In this document: positions 53,534 through 63,403 of the stretch, one piece after another | Layout: each line of letters begins with the position of its first letter | Numbering within the stretch: the first letter of the stretch is position 1 | From: Chloroflexi bacterium AL-N1 | GTDB lineage: Bacteria; Chloroflexota; Chloroflexia; Chloroflexales; Roseiflexaceae | Length of the DNA: 64,000 nucleotides | Direction: 5' to 3' | Assembly: GCA_013122435.1 (NCBI GenBank) | Contig: WYDT01000005.1 | Coordinates: forward strand, 1 to 64,000 | Program-made: the position numbers and the translations under genes | Notes under the pieces: generated by a model | What the model was told of the DNA's origin: nothing | Databases searched by the model: none | Seen by the model: the letters and a program-made list of their open reading frames with translations, nothing else

Positions 53534-54600
53534 GATAAAACCTCATTCTATGTTGTATGCGTCCATGTTGTCTGTGCGAGACCAGGTAGAAGAGTTGGGG
53601 ATACGGTGTTTACCTGGCATGGTTGTATCACGGCATCGCGTTGCAGTTGTTACTCTAGCATGGCGCTATGAATCGCGGCTGACGAGGGACGGAGAGATGA
53701 ATGACAGTTTGTTTAACTGGTGACAATACATATGTATAAGAACAACACGTTCTCAATACGAAAGGTAGGTTGAGTTAACTAATATCAATGAAAAGATGGT
53801 AATGATATTATTTTGTCGGTATAACTATTGCAGACAAAAATTAAACCAATTGTGCTAATGGTTTTATAGGTTGATGCCAATAAGTAATGAAGCTATATGC
53901 GAGATTGGCCACGAAACTAATGTGGCTTCAGTGATGGAGTGCTCGATGTATGTAATATGCTTTAATAATCGACAATGGTTTCTATCATAGCTTGTTTGCA
54001 TATTACCTAATCAAGTGGTGTCAATGTACCCTTATGTCTTTAAGGAAACATACTTGACAGATTATGGTTTATACAATATTATTGCAGTACATACGTCTTT
54101 TACGAAATCATGATATATCTTATAAAAATGTACTATGTTAGTAGATGGCGTCAAAGAGAGGAAAAAACCCTTCACTATGAAAATCCCTAAAACAAAGTCT
54201 CAATAGTTTTGGTTTGTTTTCGGCCTTATGGTTATAACTGTACTGATATTAAGACGACTTGGCTATATTTCGCTGTGGTAGATGCATGCGATCTTAATCT
54301 TAATACCTGAAAATTCCTATATGTATTGTTTCGAAAAGAGAGGTGCTTATCCGATTTGGGAGGAATATCTGGCTAATAAGTACTTGTTACTGTGAACCTG
54401 CGTTTTTGTTGTAATTGTTATGTTGTTTTGGGTTAGCTATGCCCAAAAGCTTATGTAACTGTATGTATGTAATGTATGTAAACATAGTATTACCTGGCTT
54501 ATAGTATCTATAATTATAGATAACTATTGTATTTGATAAAACATAAATCACAGAGATGTGTTTATATATTACTATATTATATTATGATTTATGTGAAAGC
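53534..54600. other. Long AT-rich gap with small remnants
   Basis: No confident gene is found in about 1 kb. A small frame at 54177-54281 reads MKIPKTKSQ, a TAG, then a hydrophobic FWFVFGLMVITVLILRRLGY segment, and could be a decayed membrane peptide. The composition is clearly AT-richer than the operon to its left. Confidence 0.4.
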
Positions 54601-54603
54601 ATG

Positions 54604-54860
54604 ATGAATAAAATACCTGGAATTAGGTATGTAAAAGCAGGTTTGATTGTATTAAAATAACCCTAAGTAAACTTTTATGCACACTGGCGGTTATTGTAGG
54701 ACAATTACTTAGGAGAGTTATTGATTGGGTTATTAGGACTGTTACGGATCCTGCGTTGCGAGAACGAATTATTGAATGGGTAAGGAATAATTGGGGGTGG
54801 TTGCAGTGGTTAGCCATTGAGGTGATTCTCGAAACGATTAGAAGAATTTTTGGTTTCTAG
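54604..54860 (+). other. Cryptic amphipathic peptide needing a -1 shift
   Basis: From ATG 54604 (a tandem ATG is at 54601) the frame reads MNKIPGIRYVKAGLIVLK and stops at TAA 54658. The A-AAA-TAA context would allow a -1 slip into an open frame of 67 codons: ITLSKLLCTLAVIVGQLLRR, then VIDWVIRTVTDPALRERIIE and WVRNNWGWLQWLAIEVIL to IFGF, stop 54858-54860. The result is an 85-residue Trp-rich amphipathic peptide. It ends about 110 bp before an ABC exporter gene. It may be a bacteriocin-like or membrane-active peptide, or a pseudogene with a one-base indel. Confidence 0.35.
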
Positions 54861-54969
54861 AATTATTTTAAAGCCTTAAGATGACAATAATATGCTTGGA
54901 TATTATTGAGTATACTATTGTTTTCATAATATTTTATAATGATTTATTTTTATGATTTTAGGTGTGTAA

Positions 54970-55713
54970 ATGATTGAAGTACACCGTGTTACAAAAAGAT
55001 TTGGAGAATACCTTGCGGTCGATATAGGTAGCTTAAAAGTTCCTCATGGTTCAGTTTTTGGCTTCATCGGTCCGAATGGAGCTGGAAAAACAACTAAAAT
55101 TAAAATGATGGTTGGTTTGCTTCAACCAAATACAGGTGATATTACCATTGATAACAATCATATTACACATCAGTCACTTGAGGCTAAACGCCGATTCGCA
55201 TATCTTCCTGATAAGCCACAAGTATACGAAAAACTAACAGGCCGTGAGTTTGTGCAATTTATGGCTAATCTTTATCACAAACCATACACCAATGATCAAT
55301 TGAATAAAAAAATGCAAGATTATTTTGAAATTTTCAAATTAACTGATAAAGCAGATGAATATATTCAGAGTTATTCCCACGGAATGCGTCAAAAAATTGC
55401 TATTGTAGGTGCACTTATTCATGACCCCCCCCTTATGATATTAGATGAACCTCTTATTGGATTAGATCCTCCTAGTTCTAAACTACTCAAAGATATTCTG
55501 GTCGATAGAGCAAAAAGTGGACATACTGTTTTATTAACAACACATATTCTAGAGGTAGCTGAAAAAATATGCGACATGATCGCTGTTATCAATCAAGGTC
55601 GGATTGTTTTTCAGGGCTCCACTAGAGAATTACAAGCTAGTAAAGGGAATAAGTCATTAGAAGATATTTTTCTTGCAATGATCGATGATGATGCTGTACC
55701 TGATGAGGCATAG
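54970..55713 (+). CDS. ABC transporter ATP-binding protein
   Basis: The 247-residue protein has Walker A GPNGAGKTT, Q-loop region with YLPDKPQVY, signature YSHGMRQK and Walker B LMILDEPL. It should energise the ABC-2 permease encoded immediately after it (5-bp spacing). The codon use and AT-richness differ from genes left of 53.5 kb, so it was probably acquired. Together with the cryptic peptide upstream it resembles a small peptide-export or immunity cassette; the substrate is unknown. Confidence 0.85.
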   Translation: MIEVHRVTKRFGEYLAVDIGSLKVPHGSVFGFIGPNGAGKTTKIKMMVGLLQPNTGDITIDNNHITHQSLEAKRRFAYLPDKPQVYEKLTGREFVQFMANLYHKPYTNDQLNKKMQDYFEIFKLTDKADEYIQSYSHGMRQKIAIVGALIHDPPLMILDEPLIGLDPPSSKLLKDILVDRAKSGHTVLLTTHILEVAEKICDMIAVINQGRIVFQGSTRELQASKGNKSLEDIFLAMIDDDAVPDEA

Positions 55714-55717
55714 TAGT

Positions 55718-57298
55718 ATGTTAACTCTACTAAAACTAAGATGGATAATTCTTCGTAATAGATATAAATTATTGCCGAGATTAGATAAGATTGCTGCTCC
55801 GATAGCAATTTTGATACTTATCGTTTTGGTTTTTGGTGTCTCTATATTGACTATTAATCATTTTGGATTAACGGATGCAGATAGCCGTACAAGCTATTAC
55901 TTCTTTTTGTGCTGTATTTTATTAGTTACAGCAAGCAATCTAGTGAGAAGAATTCACAAAGAGATATTCAACTCTGAGGTGCATATACTTTTTACAGCCC
56001 CCTTGAGAAGCAGGGACATCTTCTTGTTTAAGAATGTTGAAATTACTATTGTTAGTTTCTTGTTTGTTGCGTTATCGTACGTGCCATCTCAAATATATTA
56101 TGGTTTTGTTAATAGTTCTCCTGCTATTTATTATTTTATTACTATATCCGTGCTTTTTTTGCTTTTGAGTATGATAACTGCTTCAGCGCAGATTTTCGTT
56201 GTTCTATTGTTGCGATTTGTTGATTTTGGATACCAAAAGGGCTTTGTTGATTTTGTGTCTATCATCATGGGTTTCCTGAGTTTTGTTTTTATTATGTTTG
56301 GATTTAATAGGGATGATTTTACTTACTTTATGGAAAGTGTCACTAAGACAGAGAATGGGTTGTTTCTTATTTTACTTTCTCCCTACAAAGCTATTGAATT
56401 AAGTTTGGTGTATGATTTAGCAGGAGCTCTTACTTTCTGGGGGGTGTTTACTGTAGCAGGAATAGGGGTTGTAAGCCTAGCAATAATATTTCTGGATCGT
56501 TGTTATTATTCTGGATGGTTTTCCTTTGGAGATGTAAGGAGAAAACCGTTACTCAAAAAGGGTTTTATTATAAACGTTCCTAAACGGTACTCCACCAGCA
56601 TCACAGCCATCATTTTAAAGGATATCAAAATTTTGTTTCGCGATACAAAAATTTTGGAACTTTTAGTAGTGCCATTGATGTTTTTTTCTTTATATGTTTT
56701 TTGGTCTTACCAAGATCAGTCAAACGAAATAGTTGCTGTTCTGTTTGTGCTGTTCTTTTGGTGGTCATCTTTTAGATTTCCAATATATTTTGTGCTCAGT
56801 GAGGGTTATAATATAAATATCATAAAAACATCGCCCTTAAGAGTAGAAGATATTTTATTATCGAAAATAGCTGTATCTGTTCTTTTTTGTATGACTTTTA
56901 TCGGATTAATTGGCTTTGCTACGTTTTATATTTTCTTGATACTGCATTTGTTTTTGCTTTTTTACATTGCCTGCATTCCTATTGTGTTTTTTATTTGTTT
57001 CATTAGTGTGATCTATAGTTACCAGCATCTTGAATTTGACTCTGAAAAGAATTTGCTCTCTGTGAATTACAAAGGTGTTATCAAAATAATTGCCTATAAT
57101 ATAGGTTTGTTTTTGTTTGTTTTTTTATTTTTTATGTTTTCTTATGTGTTATTTGATAGCAGTAGAATGACATCTTATTTTGATTTTTTTGTTGGTAATA
57201 TTTCTGTTTTGGCATTCTACTTGCTTATTCTGTTTTCTGGTGTATATTTTGTTGTGTTTAAGATGCGAAAGTTGTCAAAGAAACTGATTCATGTATAA
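55718..57298 (+). CDS. ABC-2 type permease
   Basis: ATG 55718 follows the ATPase stop by four bases. The 526-residue protein is strongly hydrophobic with about 12 membrane segments in two halves, as in ABC-2 exporters with both modules fused (e.g. IAPIAILILIVLVFGVSILT near residue 25 and ILALIILF-like segments late). A conserved-looking cytoplasmic loop (EVHILFTAPLRSRDIFLFKN) separates the first groups. It should export the substrate handled by the partner ATPase. Very AT-rich codons. Confidence 0.75.
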   Translation: MLTLLKLRWIILRNRYKLLPRLDKIAAPIAILILIVLVFGVSILTINHFGLTDADSRTSYYFFLCCILLVTASNLVRRIHKEIFNSEVHILFTAPLRSRDIFLFKNVEITIVSFLFVALSYVPSQIYYGFVNSSPAIYYFITISVLFLLLSMITASAQIFVVLLLRFVDFGYQKGFVDFVSIIMGFLSFVFIMFGFNRDDFTYFMESVTKTENGLFLILLSPYKAIELSLVYDLAGALTFWGVFTVAGIGVVSLAIIFLDRCYYSGWFSFGDVRRKPLLKKGFIINVPKRYSTSITAIILKDIKILFRDTKILELLVVPLMFFSLYVFWSYQDQSNEIVAVLFVLFFWWSSFRFPIYFVLSEGYNINIIKTSPLRVEDILLSKIAVSVLFCMTFIGLIGFATFYIFLILHLFLLFYIACIPIVFFICFISVIYSYQHLEFDSEKNLLSVNYKGVIKIIAYNIGLFLFVFLFFMFSYVLFDSSRMTSYFDFFVGNISVLAFYLLILFSGVYFVVFKMRKLSKKLIHV

Positions 57299-57777
57299 CT
57301 ATATAACCAGTATCTGCTTGTTTCATATGTTGGTAGATACTTCTGGTATTGAATTATTTCGTACAATGGTGTACAGGGTGTGATTTCGCAATGGGCTATT
57401 GTGAAGTGAGTATTACGATGAATATCTTAGGATTTTGGGCCAGGAGTGTTCTCATATTAAATACAAGTGCCGTGACGGTCTACTATTGTGATAAATGTGA
57501 ATTGGGTGATATTGGGGTGTTTCATATCTAGAAACTGTATCTTTCCTATTACAATTCACTAAGAAATGTATTTGTATTACCAGAATCTACTAATGTATTG
57601 TTTGCTTTTCCTAGTTGGCCATAGATATTCATCCATTGCGCTTATTCTCTATAAGATATAGTTAAGTAGTATGTCTTAGGGTTGCTATGAACTGTAAAAA
57701 GTATTCATTGAAAAATTTATGTTTTGGTGATTTATTACTTTGAATGTTAGCTAGTAGTATTCCGATGGAGTAGGAGC
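57299..57777. other. AT-rich gap
   Basis: No convincing gene, repeat or terminator is seen in these 479 bases. Short frames present have neither ribosome-binding site nor protein-like content. The promoter of the membrane-fusion gene probably lies near its end. Confidence 0.4.
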
Positions 57778-59610
57778 ATGTTACGTAAAAGACGTTGGCT
57801 ATTCATCAGTGCTAGTGTTTTTTGTATATTATTTATCAGTAGCTGTGTTGCTTTGAGCTTGATAGCACAATCGATGGAACAGCCCATTGACGATGCGGCT
57901 ACTATTCAGCAAATTGACACGGTAACACGTCAAAATATCGTTGATACTATATCACTTAGTGGGAAATTGGAGCCTGTAGAACGTGCAGAACTTGGGTTCT
58001 CGGTCACCAGCCGTGTGATCGAAATTCTTGTACAACCAGGGAGCCGAGTGACAGAAGATCAGTCTTTGGCGCGTCTGGACACCCGTGATTTGGAACTCGC
58101 AGTCGAGTCGGCTCGTGCATCTCTGGCTCAGGCTCAGGCAGAATTGGACAGCCTTAGACAAGGTCCCACCGACGAGGAGTTGGCCCAGGCAAGACAGTCA
58201 CTTACATCAGCCCAGAGCGGTGTTGTTCAGGCACAGCAGAGTATTGCAGGGTCCCAGTTGGACCAAGAACAGACATTGGTAGATATACGCCGTCAACTTG
58301 AAGAAGCACAAAATGGGATTGAACAAAAGCGGATTGGTGCACAACAACAACGTGATCAGTTGTCTATCGCCAAGACGACAGCCGAAAAAACGCTTGATCA
58401 GAGGACAGAATTACTTGTTCAAGCCCAGGATGCATATTCAACAGCAAAGTGGGAACTCGACTATGTGGAGCGCACTGGTTTGGCACCCGAGTCTGAAGGA
58501 CAACCACGCGAAAGTCGTATTGAACTGAATTCCTTTCAACGTCAAGAGTTTACTACTCAGTTGACAAGGTCAGAACATGCCCTTCGTGACGCTGAACGGG
58601 CTGTTGAACAAGCCCTTGTTGCCTATGAGCAGGCTCAACGCGATGAAGCTACCCAGAGTCAGGTGATTGATTTGCAACTTCAGGCAGATGAAGAGGCATA
58701 TCAACAGCTAGAGGCCAATCTCGTATTGCAACTTGAGCCGCAGGAACTGGCCCAACTTGATCCTGAGCAGGCTGGCCTTGCAAATGCCCACGCACGAAGT
58801 GCACAACTGCAGCAACAGAGTGAACAACAAAACCTGGCAACAGCCAACACATCGCTTGAACTGGCGCAGTCTCAATATGACAGAACGGCTGAGGGAGCCG
58901 CTGAGTCAAGTATTGCTGCTGCTCAGGCTCAGCTCTTGCAGGCCGAAGCACAATTAGCTGAAGCAGAAACTCGACTGTCTCAGGCTACGCTGCAAGCTCC
59001 GTTTGATGGTATTGTGATTGCGGTTGATAAGCAGACAGGGGAGACTGTTACTGCCGAGGAAAGTATCATTACACTGGTGCGTAGTGACGAATTGTTATTG
59101 ATTGGCGATGTTGGTGAACTGGATATTCTTGATGTTAAAGCAGGTCAGTCAGCTTCCGTGCATGTAGATGTTCTACCCACAACAAGTATGAGTGGGACAT
59201 TGACGCATGTCTCTTTAGCGCCAATTGATATTGAAACAGTCCAACCTGGAACGGATACCCTTGATAGCGCGAGCCGCTATGAGGTGCATGTCTCTATTCC
59301 AAATCCCGATCCTGAAGTACGTCTAGGTATGGTTGCTACTGCCCAGATTAGGTTAGTAAGAGAAGAGAATGCATTGGTTCTCCCGTTACGGGCCATACAT
59401 GAGAAAGAGGGGCAGTTTTTTGTTGAGCGTCTCATGGATACTGACTCCAATGCTATTGGTGAAGCATTCGTTACTGAACGTGTAGAAGTAACTGTAGGGT
59501 ATCGTACTGCGGAGGGGATTGAAATACTGAATGGATTAGAAGAAGGTGAACAGGTTGTTTCGCAGACTCTTCCCTCACCAACTCCCACATCCATAAGAGC
59601 CGATCTATGA
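57778..59610 (+). CDS. Membrane-fusion protein with long coiled coil
   Basis: The 610-residue protein (GGAGTAGGAG before ATG 57778) has one N-terminal membrane helix (residues about 6-30), a lipoyl-like segment (about 60-105, SGKLEPVERAELGFSVTSRV), a long Gln/Glu/Ala-rich coiled coil (about 110-400), the returning lipoyl half (LQAPFDGIVIAVDKQTGETV) and a beta-barrel part. This is the MacA/HlyD type. The coiled coil is longer than in most MacA proteins. It overlaps the permease gene by 4 bp, so they form a complex. In a monoderm it would reach into the wall or periplasm-like space. Confidence 0.8.
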   Translation: MLRKRRWLFISASVFCILFISSCVALSLIAQSMEQPIDDAATIQQIDTVTRQNIVDTISLSGKLEPVERAELGFSVTSRVIEILVQPGSRVTEDQSLARLDTRDLELAVESARASLAQAQAELDSLRQGPTDEELAQARQSLTSAQSGVVQAQQSIAGSQLDQEQTLVDIRRQLEEAQNGIEQKRIGAQQQRDQLSIAKTTAEKTLDQRTELLVQAQDAYSTAKWELDYVERTGLAPESEGQPRESRIELNSFQRQEFTTQLTRSEHALRDAERAVEQALVAYEQAQRDEATQSQVIDLQLQADEEAYQQLEANLVLQLEPQELAQLDPEQAGLANAHARSAQLQQQSEQQNLATANTSLELAQSQYDRTAEGAAESSIAAAQAQLLQAEAQLAEAETRLSQATLQAPFDGIVIAVDKQTGETVTAEESIITLVRSDELLLIGDVGELDILDVKAGQSASVHVDVLPTTSMSGTLTHVSLAPIDIETVQPGTDTLDSASRYEVHVSIPNPDPEVRLGMVATAQIRLVREENALVLPLRAIHEKEGQFFVERLMDTDSNAIGEAFVTERVEVTVGYRTAEGIEILNGLEEGEQVVSQTLPSPTPTSIRADL

Positions 59611-60851
59611 ATATGATAGAGACAATCTATTTAGGTTTCCTCAGTATTTTTGCTCATCCACTGCGTTCCTTCCTTACGGTTTTAGGCATAATTATTGGCA
59701 TTGCAAGTGTTATTATTTTGATATCAATTGGAGAGAGTTTGCGTGTCTCTGTAATTGAGCAATTTCAAGGAACAAATGCCACCATCATTCGAATTACACC
59801 ACAGAGTGAACCTCTATTTGAAGTTGAGGATGATGAACCTGTCTTTCAAAGATTATCTCGTACTGATGCTGAAGCGTTATTGCATACCCATACTACTCCT
59901 GCTATTGTCGAAGTTGCTGCCCAATTCAATATTGATGCTTCAATTCAGGCTGATGGTCATTCAGTATCGGCTCAGGTTTCTGGTGTAACACCGAACTTCA
60001 TTGATATTGATCAGTTAACATTAGTCGTAGGTCGTTTTTTTCAGGCTGATGATGAGCTTCAGCTTGCTCGAGTTGCAGTTATTCCTCAGTCGTTGGTGTA
60101 TGAATTGTTTCCTGGTTTTGATGCATTGGGTCACAGACTTACAATTAATGGATATGACTTTGAAATTATTGGAATAACTCAAAGTGAGGGAACAAGCTTC
60201 TTAGGTGAGACGATCTATGTCCCTCTTAGTGTAGTTCAACAACGCTTAGGTGTTGCTCAGACGAGTTCTTTCGTTGATGTCAGTGAGATTATTGTTGTTG
60301 CACGCGATGAAGGTCAGGTTGAGCTGGCTACAGAACATGTAACCAGTGTACTACGACAGCGCCATAAAACTGGTTCAGATCAGGAAGACGGTTTTCAGGT
60401 AAGTGCGAATCGTGATATTGCCATGACTATCAGTCGGATTGTTGCTGGATTAACGGTCTTTTTAGTATTAGTGGGGGGGATGTCTCTTGTGGTTGGTGGT
60501 GTAGGTATCATGAATATCATGCTTGTCAGCGTAACACAAAGAACTCGTGAAATAGGGTTACGTCGTGCGATGGGTGCCCGGCAGCGTGATATTCTGTTCC
60601 AATTTCTTATCGAAGCCGTTGTTTTGAGCTTGAGTGGAGGTATCCTAGGGATTTTCATAGGAGCAGCAGGAGTTATCTTTATCGGAAATTTGGTGACTAT
60701 ATTTGCAGAAATTACTATTATTCAGGGTGTTTCGCCAATTGCTATATTTGTTGCCACAAGTTTTTCTATCATTACCGGGGTTGTCTTTGGACTTTATCCA
60801 GCAAGACAAGCTGCGCTTATGACACCAATTGATGCTTTGAGACACGAATGA
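59607..60851 (+). CDS. MacB/FtsX-type permease without ATPase domain
   Basis: The 414-residue protein has the FtsX fold: an N-terminal helix (residues about 14-40, AHPLRSFLTVLGIIIGIASV), a periplasmic-type domain (about 50-265) and three C-terminal helices starting near GLTVFLVLVGGMSLVVGGVG, with QRTREIGLRRAMGARQRDIL. The ATPase normally fused or adjacent in MacB systems is absent here; the closest ATP-binding gene is at 54970 and belongs to a different permease. Together with the fusion protein it should form a mechanotransmission exporter with an ATPase encoded elsewhere. Confidence 0.8.
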   Translation: MNMIETIYLGFLSIFAHPLRSFLTVLGIIIGIASVIILISIGESLRVSVIEQFQGTNATIIRITPQSEPLFEVEDDEPVFQRLSRTDAEALLHTHTTPAIVEVAAQFNIDASIQADGHSVSAQVSGVTPNFIDIDQLTLVVGRFFQADDELQLARVAVIPQSLVYELFPGFDALGHRLTINGYDFEIIGITQSEGTSFLGETIYVPLSVVQQRLGVAQTSSFVDVSEIIVVARDEGQVELATEHVTSVLRQRHKTGSDQEDGFQVSANRDIAMTISRIVAGLTVFLVLVGGMSLVVGGVGIMNIMLVSVTQRTREIGLRRAMGARQRDILFQFLIEAVVLSLSGGILGIFIGAAGVIFIGNLVTIFAEITIIQGVSPIAIFVATSFSIITGVVFGLYPARQAALMTPIDALRHE

Positions 60852-61095
60852 TGTTCTCTGAGTTTTTTACTGTATTAGATTGAATAAGTAATACTTAGGA
60901 AGTTGTATTTATGTGAATGCAGAAATTAATATGTTTATCGATTACCTATAAGAATATGAAGATATATAGATAGGATTGTTTGAGAAGTTTTACGTTATTG
61001 ATAATTGCGAAATTTTGATATTCCATATCTATTTTATGGTAGCCATATTATAAGGTATCGTCATTAGGATGACGTTTTGTAGATGAGAGGCGAAA

Positions 61096-61311
61096 ATGAA
61101 CTTAACAAAAAGAGAGACGGAAATACTTGTTTTTGTCGCTAGAGGTTTTAGTGATAAGTAAATAGCCCAGAGACTTCAAATCAGTATTTGGACAGTACGA
61201 ACTCACATAAAAAACATTATTAGACGACTCGATGTGAAAAATAGAACAGATGCGGTGGTAAAGTACATGTACATGCATGTACAAGAAGAGGCTAATAATA
61301 TCCCCAAATAA
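61096..61311 (+). pseudogene. LuxR-type HTH gene with in-frame TAA
   Basis: From ATG 61096 (GAGAGG upstream) the frame reads MNLTKRETEILVFVARGFSD, K, then TAA at 61159-61161, then IAQRLQISIWTVRTHIKNII and RRLDVKNRTDAVVKYMYMH to TAA 61311. The stop stands where LuxR/GerE domains have Glu (NKEIA), so a GAA to TAA change is likely. No sensory domain is present. Confidence 0.8.
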
Positions 61312-61531
61312 GAAGTTTTTTATCTTATATCTATATTTTGATAGCGTATAGTATATTAGTGACTTGATTTTTTATCATGATTTGTTATGTGCAGTATTAT
61401 TAAGTATTAACCGCAATATAATCTAATTTAAGGAAGATGTTATTTCCGAGTATGATAAATTGCGTGTTCAATATACGATTTGTTATCACCCTATAAAATA
61501 GCACCAGTGGAAGTGAGAATGTTGCATTACA

Positions 61532-61823
61532 CTATAAATGGCAGAAAGACATTCTCAAAGGCAGAAAAACAGGCAAACGCTACACCGAAGAACAGATTAC
61601 CCACATTTTGGATGCACTGAAAAATGGCAAAACGGCGGAGGAAGTCTATCGCACTTATGGTGTGACATAGAGCACATTGTATCACTGGAAAAAGCAGTAT
61701 GATGAGATAGTATAGTGGTGAGTTAAACTGTCTGCGCGAGTTGGAGGAAGACCATTGGCGCTGGAAGCCGATCGTTGCCCAACAAGTAGCTCGGATGATC
61801 CAATACATGCTTTGCGACATGAG
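61532..61823 (+). pseudogene. IS3-family orfA remnant
   Basis: The frame from about 61538 reads KWQKDILKGRKTGKRYTEEQ and ITHILDALKNGKTAEEVYRT, then YGVT, TAG and STLYHWKKQYDE, matching IS3-type transposase OrfA (HTH part). A second piece in another frame gives LRELEEDHWRWKPIVAQQVA, the degenerate coiled-coil end. OrfB and terminal repeats were not found. Confidence 0.7.
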
Positions 61824-61874
61824 TAGTGTGGTCTGCTTGTGTTAGTATGTTCTACACTATAGCATTCCTCACTG

Positions 61875-62252
61875 CTACGCAACCGATGGTGATAATCTTC
61901 CACTCATTGATCGTGACTCAAGGAACGCCCGTGCCTGTCGACACAACTGGACAAAGGCTATCAGGTCGCGTGACTGAAACCGCACGATACGCCCATCAAA
62001 AATAAGTGCTACGGCATTGTGTTGGGGGCAGGGCCAAACGCCGCGTGCGCTGCTGATACGTGGTAGTGGCGTTCGTGCAGCCACCGCCGCCATGGTATCT
62101 TCCATAAGCTGACAGATGAAATAAAACTCCTCTTTGGTAAAGGCCAGCGCAAAGTAGTTGAAATCGATTTGAACGCCATGATCTGATAATGCCAGTATGC
62201 ACCATTCCTGATTGTTACGCGCAATAATCTTGGGTTGGGTATGATTGGGCAT
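61875..62252 (-). CDS. Unknown protein
   Basis: The 125-residue protein begins MPNHTQPKIIARNNQEWCIL and has a short beta-rich start (LSDHGVQIDFNYFALAFTKE) and helical end (LIAFVQLCRQARAFLESRSM). It is 19 bases after the DUF3386-like gene in the same direction and may be co-transcribed with it. No family or motif is recognised. Confidence 0.5.
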   Translation of the reverse strand: MPNHTQPKIIARNNQEWCILALSDHGVQIDFNYFALAFTKEEFYFICQLMEDTMAAVAARTPLPRISSARGVWPCPQHNAVALIFDGRIVRFQSRDLIAFVQLCRQARAFLESRSMSGRLSPSVA

Positions 62253-62271
62253 AGTTTGACCTTTGTATTTG

Positions 62272-62970
62272 CTACATCAACCAGTGAGAATGCAAGTGCA
62301 TAGAGTAAACCATCATGTTGCCTGATGCTGCAGTTGATACTTGTCGAAACATAGGCAACCAGATGCCGCAGATATCGATGTGTTGGTCAATACGAGCTTC
62401 ACTTTGTACCAACCGTCCACTGCCTTGCTTGCAAAAGAAGGTAATCGAGTAACGCGGAAGCACTCGGCCATCCGGTATGTGGTGGTGTTCAAGGATCTGG
62501 ATCGTGGTTGACTCAGGTGCTGTTCCTCGATAGCGTTCAGTAATACTGTCATCACGTACGCGATAGTGTGTTTCCAGGCGCTCACCATGCAGTTTAATAC
62601 AAACTCCCAGTGGATGAGGTGATCTGTCTAGAATCAATGGATAGGTACCAATACGTTCGGCGACGGGAATATATTGATGCCATATAATGAAGGATTGAAT
62701 CTCGCGGCGTACCAACTGTTGTATAGCTTTGTCATCAAGTACTACCTCTATGTTGCGTGATGTGTTGGCAACGATATGTCCAGAGCATTGTCGGTCGTTG
62801 TTTTGTACAACCACATCGGCTCTAAACCCAGAAAATCGCTGTGGAAACGTATACTGTTGAGCAAATGCCCCTTGTAGTAAAGCACGGGCACGTGCTTCAG
62901 CCGTTGACTGCTGGGTAATCGATGCTGGTGTCGTCAGCTGGTGTGCTATTTCTGTAGAGGTATAATCCAT
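62272..62970 (-). CDS. DUF3386-like protein
   Basis: The 232-residue protein has the general pattern of the cyanobacterial and Chloroflexota DUF3386 family: ARALLQGAFAQQYTFPQRFS, GFRADVVVQNNDRQCSGHIV, then a helix with LVRREIQSFIIWHQYIPVAE, LKGE-like IKLHGERLETHYRVRDDSIT and a C-terminal beta region. Function of the family is unknown. It is followed by another unknown gene. Identification is by pattern only, without a search. Confidence 0.5.
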   Translation of the reverse strand: MDYTSTEIAHQLTTPASITQQSTAEARARALLQGAFAQQYTFPQRFSGFRADVVVQNNDRQCSGHIVANTSRNIEVVLDDKAIQQLVRREIQSFIIWHQYIPVAERIGTYPLILDRSPHPLGVCIKLHGERLETHYRVRDDSITERYRGTAPESTTIQILEHHHIPDGRVLPRYSITFFCKQGSGRLVQSEARIDQHIDICGIWLPMFRQVSTAASGNMMVYSMHLHSHWLM

Positions 62971-63403
62971 CGTTGTACATCCATCTCTATCTGCATTACT
63001 TTTAGCATTTTAGTTTTTGTGTTTGGTTTATCTAATTGATATAGTTAGTATATGCTAATATTATCTGTTTGTCAATATTTTGTCGGGGATATCATATATA
63101 GTGAATAGTATGAATGGTTCTTTGAGGTGATGTATTAATTGATGGATAAAAGGATTATTGCCATCAATCGACACAGGTGGACAATAGTTACGATACCGAA
63201 TAATAAAGAATGGCAGTTCCACAGAGCAGTTCATTCACAAGCTATATGAAGAGGTACATCCAGCCAGTTTGAAAGTTAGTTGATCAATGGTAATCATCAA
63301 AAACCTGTATGGGCGAACTGCGCGGTATAAATGGCGAACAAACGTCCCTTTTGGCTATAGGCATGGTATCATACACATACCATACAACATCAAGGAGGCA
63401 CAT
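62971..63403. other. Non-coding gap with upstream region of DUF4058 gene
   Basis: No gene is supported in these 433 bases. The right part should carry the promoter of the DUF4058 gene, whose AAGGAGG ribosome-binding site is at about 63393-63399. Several short hydrophilic frames exist but lack support. Confidence 0.4.

Noticed and set aside
57349..57531. A 60-residue plus-strand frame between the ABC-2 and membrane-fusion genes.
   Set aside because: No ribosome-binding site and no protein-like pattern; the region is AT-rich spacer.
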